Assembly (NCBI RefSeq): GCF_028858725.1
Contig: NC_084774.1
Coordinates: forward strand, 2,206,001 to 2,270,000
DNA length: 64,000 bases
Direction: 5' to 3'
DNA from: Colius striatus
Taxonomy: Eukaryota > Chordata > Aves > Coliiformes > Coliidae
Shown: piece after piece, positions 1 through 12,400 of the stretch
Numbering within the stretch: position 1 is the first letter of the stretch
Layout of the letters: each line of letters starts with the position of its first letter
The notes under the pieces: model-generated
Databases searched by the model: none
Seen by the model: only the letters and a program-made list of their open reading frames with translations
What the model was told of the DNA's origin: nothing
Made by a program: the position numbers and the translations under genes

Positions 1-2926
1 ACCAGCCTCCTTGCTGCCATCTCTGAGGGTCTCAGTCTCATACTTGTCCTGCCCTGGAGCATAGGGCTTGCTCCCAAATGGTCTGACCCCTGATGGGGGG
101 GCTACTGTGGACCAAGCCCCAGCATCACCCCCTGCCCTGGCACGTGCTGGGAGCTGTGCAGTGCACCCCCTGCCCCACTGCTGCTGCCCAGGAAGGTGTG
201 GGGATGGCAGCCCCTCACTGCTGGACCTGTGGCCTGGGAGAGCTTACTAAGAGCCTGAGCCAATATTGCTCAATTACAGCCATCTCTTCCAGAGAGGATT
301 AGTGACCAAATCCTGTGATAGGCTTGTGGCTGTGCTGCTGGTGCTGCCTGTGCCCGTGGGCAGGAGGGCAGCGCAGGGACCGGAGCAGAGCCCAGTCCCA
401 CTGGGGGTCAAACTGCTCACAAAACCCAGGCAGCAGCTCTGCTCCCCATGCCATGTGCAAGGGAGACTGCCTGGGCCTTGCTGCCTCCACACAGCCTCAG
501 CCCCACAGCCCCCAGCCAGGGCCAGGATGGCCTGGGCACGGGCGAGCTCTGCACTCTCCTGGGCCCCTGAGCCACGAGGGTCCTAGATGCATGGGGCTGG
601 TAAGGTGCTGTGCCACCCCCCGCTGCACCCATCCTGGGCATCCCTCAGCCTGCTCTGCAGGTGGCCCCTCGGCAGCATCTGCCCCAGAAAGGCACTTGCA
701 GGGTGGACTGGTGCCCTGGGGTCTTGCTGAGCTCTCCTCCTCTGCAGCCCTGGCCTGGGGTTAGCTCTCCCCAGCACACCCAGTCCACAATCTGCAGAAG
801 AAGGGGCTTGTCAGGTCCTCAGAGAGGCCCCAGTGAGGACACAGGAACTTTGTCCCCCGCCTCCCCAGTGCTGTGTGGTGAGAGGAGCATCCTCCTGGGG
901 ATGCCACCCCACGGGGGCGTGGGAACACAGGCCCTCAGCTGAGCTGCTGAGAGGAGTCACTGCTGGGGAAACAAACCCTGTTTGTGCCACATTCCCGCTG
1001 TCCTGGAGCCCGAGCAACCTCCAGCGCAGCTTCTGGCACGAGCTGCCCCCGACCCCACGGCCAAGAGCAGAGAGCAGCGAGCAGCCTCCCTGCTGTGGCT
1101 GTGGGGCTGCCAGGGCTCAGCCCCCACGTGCTGCAAACGCCTCCACAGCCAATGTCCCTGGGCCAGGCGCCCTGGCAGCAGCTCACAGCGAGAGCCCGTC
1201 CGTGTTACTGCTCAGCACCTACAGGGGCACCAATGATGCTTGGAAAATAGAGATCTGAGCTGTGCCAGCCCCTGCCAGGGGCATCCAGCACCCGGCTGGA
1301 GCCTCTCCCAGCAGCACAGGATCAGGCTCGGAGGTGGGATCCTCTTTTCAGGGTGTTTATTGGCACTGCTGAGACCTCCAGCCCCCTGCCAGCTTCCGCT
1401 GATGCTGCTTAATTGGAGGAGGAGGGAAGTGGCCCGTGGGGCAGCTGCCCTGGAGCCAGCTCTGTGTCCTGGCTGGGGCTCCCGTGGTTGCTGTGGTCTT
1501 GCTTGACCCCTGGCAGATGGTGCAGGGCTGGCCTGAGGCTGCCTCAGCCCCAGCCCGATGGGATGGGGACCAAGAGGAGGCTGAGGGTGGAGAGCAGAAG
1601 GCTGGCAGCTCCCCTCCAAAGCACAGGGGCAGAGGGGCCACGTGGCCACGGTGCAGGAGGAACCCCTCTTGCCCCAAATGCCCTGGAAGAGGGGCTGGAG
1701 ACTGCAGTGCTGGTGGGAGCCCTGGGCTCAGTGACACTGGCATTGGCCAGTCTGAGGGGTGGATGTTGGTATTGGGCATTTGCCTGGGCCAGGTCCCCTC
1801 GCTGTTCTGAAGTGCTGGAACTGCTGAAGAGCCCACCCTGGGAGCACGAGGTCCCCTGGCTACTGCTGACAGCTGAGAGCTGTCTGCTGTGGGGACAAGC
1901 TCTTGTGTGTGACAGTGAGAAGGGCCAGGCATCCCCAGTGCCAATGGTCAGCTGGGTCCAGGGGGACCCGCTCCAGCCCTTGCCTGTCTCCCCTGCAAAG
2001 CCAACGTGAGGGGTGTCAGCCAGAGCAGGGAAGCAGCAGGTCCCCACCTCCTCGGGACATCCCCTGCAGGTGCCTCAGCCCAGCTGGGTCCCAGCTGAGG
2101 CCCTCAGCATCCCCAGCACTTGTGTGGGACCAGTGTGGGTGTCAGCTGCTTTTTGGGGTGTGTTCAGGAGATGCTGGCTCAGGGCAGTGCCACAGGCTTT
2201 GTGCTCAGGCTGCTCACGTGGGCAAGTCCTGGAGTCAGAGAGTCACATTCTGAACGTCCTGATGTGCTAAACTTGAGGCTGTTCTATATGACAGACATTA
2301 GCACCAACACAGAAAAGCCTCCTTGCATAAACCAGCTGGACTGATCTTACAAGCACTGGGGAGCTCCTTCTCCCCTTCAGCTTTGCTGCTCTGCACAGAA
2401 GACTCATTTTCAGCCCTTACCTTTTTGTCCAGCCACGTGGCAGAAGCAGCAGTGCCAGCCCTGCTCGCACCTCAGCCCAGCCTGGGCACCTCCAGCCCAG
2501 GGGCATCCACTGATCCTCCTGAGTGAGGGGTCTGCCAGCAGCCAGCCCAGCCCCAGCCAGGCTGACATGCTCCTGCCCAGCAGCTCCCAGTGCCCTGCCA
2601 GCCCCAAAGGCCCTGCACACACACATCCCCTCAGTTCTCGTGGGCAGAGGACAAAAGTGAACGGCTGGTGCCACAGGAGCAGCAGTGAGCTGTGCTGAGT
2701 CAGGACTGTGCTCTGCAGCACTGCAAAGGCTGGAGCAGGCTGCAAAACTCCTTGCTGCTAAATGAGAGTGAGGACATGCCCTGCAAAGGCTCTGCAGGTC
2801 TGCCTGTGCCCCTGAACCAATGGCTACCTGGCAGCAGCTCCAGCAGCCCCCTGCCAGCCGTACAGGCTCTGCCTCGTCTGCTGCCGAGCCTCCAGGCCAC
2901 ATGTGCCAGGTGGGAAACGTGGGTGT
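1..2926. other. Intergenic, no gene seen
   Basis: GC-rich unique-looking sequence. Both strands are dotted with short open frames, none with recognisable protein similarity, codon bias or paired splice sites. I see no repeat family here. The right edge runs directly into the first minisatellite. Confidence 0.6.
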
Positions 2927-4825
2927 GGGAGCCCACAGCACCCTGGCACACACATGCTGACCCTGGCACACGTGTGCTGACCCTGGGAGCCCACAGCACC
3001 CTGGCACACACATGCTGACCCTGGCACACATGTGCTGACCCTGGGAGCCCACAGCACCCTGGCACACACATGCTGACCCTGGCACACATGTACTGACCCT
3101 GGCACACATGTGCTGACCCTGGGAGCCCACAGCACCCTGGCACACACATGCTGACCCTGGGAGCCCACAGCACCCTGGCACACACATGCTGACCCTGGCA
3201 CACATGTACTGACCCTGGCACACATGTGCTGACCCTGGCACACATGTGCTGACCCTGGGAGCCCACAGCACCCTGGCACACACATGCTGACCCTGGGAGC
3301 CCACAGCACCCTGGCACACACATGCTGACCCTGGCACACACATGCTGACCCTGGCACACATGTACTGACCCTGGCACACACATGCTGACCCTGGGAGCCC
3401 ACAGCACCCTGGCACACACATGCTGACCCTGGCACACATGTACTGACCCTGGCACACACATGCTGACCCTGGGAGCCCACAGCACCCTGGCACACACATG
3501 CTGACCCTGGCACACATGTACTGACCCTGGCACACACATGCTGACCCTGGGAGCCCACAGCACCCTGGCACACACATGCTGACCCTGGCACACATGTGCT
3601 GACCCTGGCACACATGTACTGACCCTGGCACACACATGCTGACCCTGAGAGCCCACAGCACCCTGGCACACACATGCTGACCCTGGCACACATGTGCTGA
3701 CCCTGGCACACATGTACTGACCCTGGCACACACATGCTGACCCTGAGAGCCCACAGCACCCTGGCACACACATGCTGACCCTGGCACACATGTACTGACC
3801 CTGGCACACACATGCTGACCCTGGGAGCCCACAGCACCCTGGCACACACATGCTGACCCTGGCACACATGTACTGACCCTGGCACACACATGCTGACCCT
3901 GGGAGCCCACAGCACCCTGGCACACACATGCTGACCCTGGGAGCCCACAGCACCCTGGCACACACATGCTGACCCTGGGAGCCCACAGCACCCTGGCACA
4001 CACATGCTGACCCTGGGAGCCCACAGCACCCTGGCACACACATGCTGACCCTGGCACACATGTGCTGACCCTGGCACACATGTACTGACCCTGGCACACA
4101 CATGCTGACCCTGAGAGCCCACAGCACCCTGGCACACACATGCTGACCCTGGGAGCCCACAGCACCCTGGCACACACATGCTGACCCTGGCACACATGTA
4201 CTGACCCTGGCACACACATGCTGACCCTGGGAGCCCACAGCACCCTGGCACACACATGCTGACCCTGGGAGCCCACAGCACCCTGGCACACACATGCTGA
4301 CCCTGGCACACATGTGCTGACCCTGGCACACATGTACTGACCCTGGCACACACATGCTGACCCTGGGAGCCCACAGAACCCTGGCGCACACATGTACTGA
4401 CCCTGGCACACGTGTGCTGACCCTGGCACACACATGCTGACCCTGGGAGCCTACAGCACCCTGGCACACACATGTACTGACCCTGGCACACGTGTGCTGA
4501 CCCTAGGAACCCACAGCACCCTGGCACACACATGCTGACCCTGGGAGCCCACAGCACCCTGGCACACACATGCTGACCCTGAGAGCCCACAGCACCCTGG
4601 CACACACATGCTGACCCTGGCACACATGTACTGACCCTGGCACACACATGCTGACCCTGGGAGCCCACAGCATCCTGGCACACACATGCTGTCCCTGGCA
4701 CACATGTATTGATCCTGGCACACATGTGCTGACCCTGGGAGCCCACAGCACCCTGGCACACACATGCTGACCCTGGCACACATGCACTGACCCTGGCACC
4801 CTGGCACACGTGTGCTGACCCTGGG
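2927..4825. repeat. Minisatellite A, mixed 20-bp and 38-bp units
   Basis: About 1.9 kb of tandem repeat built from two related units. The short unit is GACCCTGGCACACATGTACT (20 bp), with GTGCT or CATGCT endings. The 38-bp unit carries an extra GGGAGCCCACAGCACC segment, and about 28 copies of it are visible. The two units alternate irregularly. Copies in the middle are nearly identical, while those at both ends are more divergent (for example 4380-4510 and 4680-4810), the usual sign of homogenisation inside an array. The minus strand is open in all three frames because neither unit contains a stop codon. This is not evidence of a gene. Confidence 0.97.
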
Positions 4826-5728
4826 CAGGCCATGCTGCACACAGCTGCCCTTCAGATGGCTGGGATGCACGTGTCTAGCTGGACCTGATGCCCTGGAAGG
4901 GCATTTTCTGGCAAAAACCCCTCATAGATATCCTCAAAAAATACCATTCCAAACGTCAGGCCTGGAGCAGGAGCCCAGGCTGGGCCCTGGAGCAGAGCCA
5001 GGCTCTGCCTCCTGCCTCCTGCAAGGACCAAAGCCAGATGCATCAGAGGGACCAGCCAGACTGCCTGGTGTGGGACAGCCCATCCCAAAGGGGAACAGGG
5101 CCTGACCTCCAACAGCATGGGGACAATTTCTCCTCCAGCATTAGTTGTGCTGATCCACGCCAACCTCTCCTGTCTCAGCTGCAGACAGTGGCTGCTCTCT
5201 GACTGTGTGAGCTCTCTGCAGCCCTAATTGCCAAGATAAATATGAGCTGATTATTTCTGTTAAGGAAAGAATTTAGGACCAAAATTAGCATTATCATCTC
5301 TTATCAAATGCTGATAACAACGTTTCCCAGGTCAGCTTTCTCTCCATGAGTGGCAGACGAGCTGCTCCCTGCTGTCACAGCCCAGGCCCTGCAGCTCAGG
5401 GGCTGCTGCAAAGGGACTGAAATTAGCTGGAAAATGACTATCCACCAGCCTTGCTAAATTGCCATGAAAATGTAACAACCCAAGCACAAAGCCTCTTTGC
5501 CTCTTTGCTTTTTGCATCACGGCAGTAAGAATGGCAATGGAGGGATCCTGTAACCCAGCCATCAGGAGCCAAGGGCCCAGGCTGAGGGTTGCTGTGCATC
5601 AGGGGCTCATCAACAGCCACCAGGGCAACACAAACCACTGCAGAACACTCCCTCACCCCTTTGCACTGTCACTGCTGGAGCCTGATTCTCTTCTCAATGG
5701 AGGAACTCCTGGGGAATGGCTCTGCTTT
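4826..5728. other. Intergenic, contains an AT-rich block
   Basis: No gene seen. The stretch at about 5220-5330 is AT-rich compared with its surroundings and has several GATA and ATTA cores. It could be a regulatory element, but nothing more can be shown from one sequence. Confidence 0.5.
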
Positions 5729-6302
5729 CATAGCATCACAGCATGGTGGGGTTAGAAGGGACCTGTAGAGATCATCCAGCCCAACCCCCCCACCTAGATC
5801 AGGTCACACAGGGACGTGTCCAGGTGGGTCTTGAAGCCCTCCAAGGAAGGAGCCTCCACACCTCCCTGGGCAGCCTGGGCCAGGGCTCCCTCACTCAAAC
5901 ACTGAAACAGCTTTTCCTTATGTTTAACTGGAACTGTTTGTGTTCCAGCTTCATCCCATCAGCCCTTGTCCTGTTGCTAGATCATAGACTCATACAATGG
6001 TAGGGTTGGAAGAGACCTTTAGAGATCATCTAGTCCAACCTCTTCACACCCACCAGTGAGATATTTGTAACTATTAATGAGCTCCCCCCTCAGTCTCCTC
6101 TTCTCCAGGCTGAACAGCCCCAGGTCCCGCAGCCTTTCCTCACAAGGCAGATGCTCCAGTGCCCTGATCATCTTGGTGTCCCTGCACTGGCCTCTCTCCA
6201 GCAGTTCCCTGTCCCTCTGCAGCTGGGGAGCCCAGAACTGGACACAGGGCTCCAGATGAGGCCTCAGCAGGGCAGAGCAGAGGGGGAGCAGAACCTCCCT
6301 TG
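5729..6302 (-). mobile_element. CR1 LINE fragment, 5'-truncated
   Basis: The plus strand starts with a degraded CATAG-ATCA-AG-ATGG tail followed by GGTTAGAAGGGACCTG, the reverse complement of the CR1 3' terminus, so the element lies on the minus strand. Minus-strand translation of about 6050-6302 gives the C-terminal end of the CR1 reverse transcriptase, with peptides such as [19 protein letters not shown] and [18 protein letters not shown]. Only this end survives, so it cannot be active. A second short CR1 tail interrupts it at 5984-6041. Confidence 0.9.
5984..6041 (-). mobile_element. Tail-only CR1 insert nested in the older CR1
   Basis: A second CR1 3' terminus (TCATAGACTCATACAATGG, then GGTTGGAAGAGACC) lies inside the CR1 copy at 5729-6302. 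The host element resumes afterwards at about the same consensus point. In the copies at 17896-18938 and 41382-42192, the same place holds about 35 bp of ordinary 3'UTR. The sequence reads as a very short CR1 insertion, or a template jump, that replaced that segment. Confidence 0.7.
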
Positions 6303-6610
6303 ACCTCTGCACCCTTCTCCTTCCATGAGGAGGGAGCTGGTGGCTGCAGCCCTCAGGGAGCTCTCGGCACCTGATGTGTTGGCAGCTGCTGAGGGGCTGC
6401 TGTGTTGCCTGCAGAGGCCCTGGGGCTGTCCCGAGGGGCTCAGAGCACCAACCCCGCTCTGGTCCTGGGGACAATGATTTACAGCTCAGGGCTCTGTAAC
6501 AGCCTGGTCACTGCAGGCCCCGAGGTCCTCGCTGGCATCTCCAGCCCTCCATCGCTTCCTTCTAAGTGCAACTGAACCCCCTGGCCCCGCTGCTGTGCCA
6601 CACCACCAGC
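6303..6610. other. Short spacer, nothing recognised
   Basis: Unique GC-rich sequence between the CR1 fragment and minisatellite B. No gene, RNA or repeat family seen. Confidence 0.5.
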
Positions 6611-7534
6611 AGCCATGGCTACCTGCCCTCAGCTGTGGCTACCTGCCCTGAGCCATGGCTACCTGCCCTCAGCTGTGGCTACCTGCCCTGAGCCATGGCT
6701 ACCTGCCCTCAGCTGTGGCTACCTGCCCTGAGCCATGGCTACCTGCCCTCAACTGTGGCTACCTGCCCTGAGCTCTGGCTACCTGCCCTGAGCCATGGCT
6801 ACCTGCCCTCAGCTGTGGCTACCTGCCCTCAGCTCTGGCTACCTGCTCTGAGCCGTGGCTACTTGCCCTCAGCCATGGCTACCTGCCCTGAGCCATGGCT
6901 ACCTGCCCTCAGCCATGGCTGCCTGCCCTCATCCATAGCTACTTGCCCTGAGCCACGGCTACCTGCCCTCAGCTGTGGCTACCTGCCCTCAGCCATGGCT
7001 ACCTACCCTGAGCCGTGGCTACCTGCCCTCAGCCATGGCTACCTGCCCTGAGCCTTGGCTACCTGCCCTCAGCTGTGGCTACCTGCCCTGAGCCATGGCT
7101 ACCTGCCCTGAGCCGTGGCTACCTGCCCTCAGCTGTGGCTACCTGCCCTCAGCCGTGGCTACCTGCCCTCAGCTGTGGCTACCTGCCCTGAGCCAAGGCT
7201 ACCTGCCCTCAGCCATGGCTACCTGCCCTCAGCTCTGGCTACCTGCCCTGAGCCGTGGCTACCTGCCCTCAGCCGTGGCTACCTGCCCTCAGCTCTGGCT
7301 ACCTGCTCTGAGCCGTGGCTACCTGCCCTCAACTGTGGCTACCTGCCCTCAGCTCTGGCTACCTGCTCTGAGCCGTGGCTACTTGCCCTCAGCCATGGCT
7401 ACCTGCCCTCAGCTGTGGCTACCTGCCCTGAGCCATGGCTACCTGCCCTCAGCTCTGGTTGCTTGCCCTCATCCATAGCTACTTGCCCTGAGCCACGGCT
7501 ACCTGCCCTGAGCCATGGCTACCTGCCCTCAGCC
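6611..7534. repeat. Minisatellite B, strict 20-bp unit
   Basis: About 46 tandem copies of GGCTACCTGCCCTSAGCYRT (20 bp) kept in perfect register: every third unit falls at the same offset for more than 900 bases with no insertion or deletion. Variation is by base substitution (CTC/CTG, CTGT/CCAT/CCGT/CTCT). A variant-rich block at about 6841-6960 recurs at about 7361-7500, with the rare TGCTCTG and ATCCATAG forms in the same order. This shows internal block duplication. Confidence 0.97.
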
Positions 7535-8587
7535 CACCCTGGCCTGGGGCCTTGTCCTGCCTGACCACAGGCACCTGCAGGGTGGGCACTGGGGCCACCT
7601 TGATGGGGAGAGAATCACCAGGTACCAACCAGCTCTTGGTTTTCTTTTAACGGAGAGGTTAAAGAGAGTGTTGAAGGACTCTGCCAGGAGGAAAGCTGCT
7701 GAAGTTAACCATTAACCACCAGCCATCACCTGACAGACATGGGAAGGCTGGAAGCTGTTTGCCTCTGTGTACACCTCGTGCTGGGGAGACAATAAATCTT
7801 ATTGAGCTCAGGGAGCCTGGGCAGGCTGCAGGGTTATAGGGCACAGAGGCAGAGCTCAGCAGGGCTGAGCACCCAAGAGAAAGAGAAGGAGGTGGGGAGG
7901 GTGGGCTGCCATGTGCCCCAGAAGCCTCCACCCCATCCCTGCCTTCCAGACCAAGAGACCTCCTGTCCTTGGGGACAGGACTATGTCCTGCTCTCAGGGG
8001 CTTTCACAGAGTATCCATGCAGAGGGAGCCCGTGTGGCGGCACTTCCCGACTCTGCAATCCTGCAGCGAGTTTCAGGGGAGGGAGCTGGGCAGCCTCAGC
8101 CCCAGCCCCAGGGGAGGCAGAAGAGCTGCCACAGTGGGTCCCAGGCCTGCTCAGTGTGGTCTGATCTCTGAGGAGTGTTCCCTTGTGTTGATGTGCCACC
8201 CAGGGCCCAGGCAGCACATCCCCCTGGGACGGGACCGAGCACGGCGCAGGAGCCTGTGTGCATGGGCAGGCAGGGAAGGCAGGGAGTGGGCAGCATCCAG
8301 CTCTTCAGATGCACTGGCACATGCAGAATCCCCACCCCTGGGCTACAGCTCTCTTCTCCTCCTGCTCTGAAGCTGCCAGCAGAGCTGAGGGAAGGGCTTG
8401 AGCCCGAGTCAGTGCCTAGTCCCATCTTGTCTCAGCCATTGGGCACTGCAGCAGGCGCCGTGCCTCGGGCAGTGCTGGCAGTGGGCTCAGGCTGTGGCCA
8501 AGGGGGGAGACGGGATCAGGGGCTGCACCAGTGGCTCTGGGCTACTGGGGGCACTGGGGAGCTGGTGCAGAACTGTGTGGGGCAGCA
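7535..8587. other. Intergenic, no gene seen
   Basis: Unique sequence between minisatellites B and C. Open frames on both strands lack similarity to known proteins. A single AATAAA at about 7791 has no associated transcript structure. Confidence 0.55.
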
Positions 8588-9446
8588 GAGGAGACCCTGA
8601 GCTGCTCTGTCAGCTGAGGGGTGCCAGGGGAGGAGACCCTGAGCTGTTGTCAGCTGAGGGGTGCCAGGGGAGGAGACCCTGAGCTGCTCTGTCAGCTGAG
8701 GGGTGTCAGGGGAGGAGACCCTGAGCTGCTCTGCCAGCTGAGGGGTGTCAGGGGAGGAGACCCTGAGCTGCTCTGCCAGCTGAGGGGTGCCAGGGGAGGA
8801 GACCCTGAGCTGTTGTCAGCTGAGGGGTGCCAGGGGAGGAGACCCTGAGCTGCTCTGTCAGCTGAGGGGTGCCAGGGGAGGAGACCCTGAGCTGCTCTGT
8901 CAGCTGAGGGGTGCCAGGGGAGGAGACCCTGAGCTGCTCTGCCAGCTGAGGGGTGCCAGGGGAGGAGACCCTGAGCTGTTGTCAGCTGAGGGGTGCCAGG
9001 GGAGGAGACCCTGAGCTGCTCTGCCAGCTGAGGGGTGCCAGGGGAGGAGACCCTGAGCTGTTGTCAGCTGAGAGGTGCCAGGGGAGGAGACCCTGAGCTG
9101 CTCTGCCAGCTGAGGGGTGCCAGGGGAGGAGACCCTGAGCTGTTGTCAGCTGAGGGGTGCCAGGGGAGGAGACCCTGAGCTGTTGTCAGCTGAGGGGTGC
9201 CAGGGGAGGAGACCCTGAGCTGCTCTGCCAGATGAGGGGTGCCAGGGGAGGAGACCCTGAGCTGTTGTCAGCTGAGGGGTGCCAGGGGAGGAGACCCTGA
9301 GCTGCTGCCAGCTGAGGGGTGCCAGGGGAGGAGACCCTGAGCTGTTGTCAGCTGAGGGGTGCCAGGGGAGGAGACCCTGAGCTGTTGTCAGCTGAGGGGT
9401 GCCAGGGGAGGAGACCCTGAGCTGTTGTCAGCTGAGGGGTGCCAGG
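8588..9446. repeat. Minisatellite C, 40/42-bp unit
   Basis: About 21 tandem copies of a unit running CTGAGGGGTGCCAGGGGAGG then AGACCCTGAGCTGTTGTCAG (40 bp). A second form, CTGCTCTGTCAG instead of CTGTTGTCAG, makes the unit 42 bp. The two lengths are interspersed. The plus strand is G-rich with runs of GGGG and could form G-quadruplexes. Short plus-strand open frames through it are by-products of the repeat. Confidence 0.96.
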
Positions 9447-12400
9447 GCTGCAGCCTGGCTCACACAGAGCATGAGGGCTGGAGGAAGGAGCTCTGTGGCA
9501 GGCTCCTGGAGGGCTGGCAGTTGGGGTGGGATTTCCAGGCTGTCAGCTCCTGCTCTTTTGCAGGTGGTGATGCCTTTTTGTTTTTTGACATGATTGCATC
9601 AGCACAACAACACTGAAGAGGCTTTTTTTTTTGTCAGTGCTTCCTGCTTGTGCTTAAGGCTCTCCACCCCCTCACTGCAGATGGGTTTAGGCTGATGGGA
9701 ATGAGTGTGATGCTTGGGAGGAATCCCCCAGAGTGCTGCCTGCCAGCCCCAGCCCTGCAGCCACTGCCCTTGCTGGGACACATGGCCTCCATGTTCCCAG
9801 CACAAGGGCACAGCAGAGCTTTCCACAAGGGCCTTTTCTCCTCAACACCCACATGAAGTGGTGCTCCAACTCTTTCAGCTCCTGGTCCTTGTCACTTCTG
9901 GCTGCATCCTGGTGCTGGATGGCTCTGCCCTCGCTGCTTTCTGGAGGGAGAAGCTTGGCTATGTGCCATGGATGGCTGCTAGCTCTGGAGCTGCTGCCAG
10001 AGGGGGATAGGGAAGATCTCCCCTGGGAAGTCAGGAAGCGCACTGACCCCCTCAGGCCCTCGAGAAGGCTGTGCCAGCCTACTGATGCCCAAAAGCTGCC
10101 CACTGGTCCAGCCTGGGCTGCACATCCTCAGGTCTTGGCTCTCGAGCCTTGGGGATGCTCAGGGCTGGGTGTGCACCTGAGCCGTGCAGCTCCAGCCTGG
10201 CTCCCAGCATGAGTCAGGAGAGGAAGCAATTAGCTCTGTAGTGAGAAGTCTGATGAGTCATTCCTTCTGCAAGCTCCTCTCCAGATCCACCACAGGCAGC
10301 TGCAGGGAGCAGGAGCAGGGCCAGGCATCAGGGCAGCTGAGGCACTGGGAGGGAGGTGGCGATGCAGGGACAGGGGAGGTGTGTCAGACCTCCCCAGCTC
10401 ACTCCTTTGCTGACATCCCTCATCCCTCACCTCTCCCCTTTGCTGCCGGCTCCTGGGATGCAGAGGCTGTCCCCACACTGACACTACCTCCCCCTCCCAG
10501 CCTGGAGAGCTCTGTGGGTAGATGGGACAGCATGGTCAGGCTGGTGATGCATCACCTGGCTCTGCAGGATCTGGAACAGGAGATGTGCCAGAGCAGAGCC
10601 TTGCCAAGGAGCTGTGCCAGATACTGGGCTGAGAAGTGTTATGAAAATGGGTAAAGATGGCAGAATCTGCCCCAAATACAACCCCCTGCAAAGTTCAAAT
10701 GCTCAAGCTGAGACATTTTTGGGTCAAACTTTTGAAAAGGTCAGGGCCTGTGAGAGAGAGCAGAGGTTCCAGAAGGCACTGCTCCCCCCAGACTGAGGCT
10801 GCAAAGCCAGCTCAGAGCCCCTGCACAGCCCATCCCAGCTGCCTGTGCCTGCAGACAGGTTGCTGGCCTTCAGGATGAGAGCTGCCCAGGCAGCTTCCAA
10901 ACAGCAATGCTTCCCCAGCTGCCAACAGAGATCCGTGGTACACAGCCAGACTTTGCCTGTCCACGAGGACACACAGAGCTTGCACTGCACCAGAGCAGCA
11001 AATACTGGGGATTGCACTTAGCACACCCCAAACACAAACCAACACAGCTTTTGAGGCCAGAAAAACCAGAAAGCTGTTCCTAGACTGAGACAGAACCTGC
11101 ACATGGGATGCAGAGTCACAACTGAGGTCATGCAAGTGCTGGCAAGTCCATGGTTCTCTGGTGATGGAGGATTCTGCTTGACAGGAACCTGGAGCTGCCT
11201 TTCTCGTGAGTCCTCTACCCACAGTGCTCTCCTTCCTGGCTTCCTCCCAAATACACCAGGTTCTTCTTGCTTTCTGTTGGTTCCTCTCCCACTGCTACCT
11301 CCAGTCATCACCAGAGCTGCTGGGGTTGATGTGGGAATGATGAATGCAGCATTTGCTTGTGATTTCTGTGGGTTTAGTGTTTAAGCATTTGCTCCTGTGT
11401 GGTGTCTCTTACTTTGGGTGTTACTTTGCAGCCTGGGTGAGAAGGCAACAACAGTTCTGGTGGGAATTTGCCAGGTTTAGGGAAACCCAAAGAGTGTAAC
11501 ATGTGACAGAGAGGCTGAGGGGAGTCAGGTGGCTTGGCTGGAGGCCTCCAGGCTCAGTTCCTGCTCTGCTTTTACCATCCTGCAGCATCTCTCTCCTCAC
11601 TGCCCATTCTGCTGCTCCTGCCTCAGTCTCCTCCCTGGTTTTCTGGCTTTCTTATCATCACTTTTGGTCTCAGCTGATAGCTGAGGGCAGAGAAAAAAGG
11701 TAAATATCAGCCTCATTCTTGAATCAAAGCACTCTCTGAGAGCAAACAAAGGCAATTCCCCTGGAGATCTGGACCCTTCCTCCCTGCTGCAATGCCCCTG
11801 GGCAGCACCAGCTCCTGGTGTCCTCCCAGCCCACCCCTGGCTCCTGCTCCCACTGCTGAGCCACAAACCTCCCAGGCCCTGGCAATCTCAGCTGCAGGGG
11901 CCAAGTTCATCTAGAAACCCCAGAGCTCTGCCACTCTGATGCTCTCTTACACCTGCCAGGTGTGGGCAGGAGGACTAAAGAGAGGTCCCTGATGCCCCAG
12001 GCAGTGTCCCATGGCCCCACCACCACGTGATGGGAGCTGCAGGCTGTGAGCAGCCCCTGTTCCAGCCACGGCTCAGGGGTGCCCAGGCTGTGTTGCCAGC
12101 CCCACATGCAGAGCAGGTGCCACCCAGAGCAGCTGCCACTGGCCTGTGGCTCGTTAGCACTCTTTGAGCTGCACCCAGAGAGCAGGGTGTGTTCACACAG
12201 GCTGCAGAGGGGATGCAGAGCTACAGGACTGCATTTCTGCCCACTGTAGAGAAACCTGTGCCCAGGACACGGGTCCCCTGTGCTGCTGATGACCCTCCCT
12301 CCCTTTGTCAAACCCAGGAGCCTGGCCAGAGCTTGCCCAGCCATCTCTCCTTCCCCATAGCGTGTGCCACAGTTGGAGTGAGGGAGGAGGGAGTGGTGCA

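Noticed and set aside
2417-4870. Minus-strand frames of 589-672 codons through minisatellite A
   Set aside because: Stop-free repeat with 20- and 38-bp units. All three frames are open, there is no codon-position bias, and no promoter or splice structure is visible.
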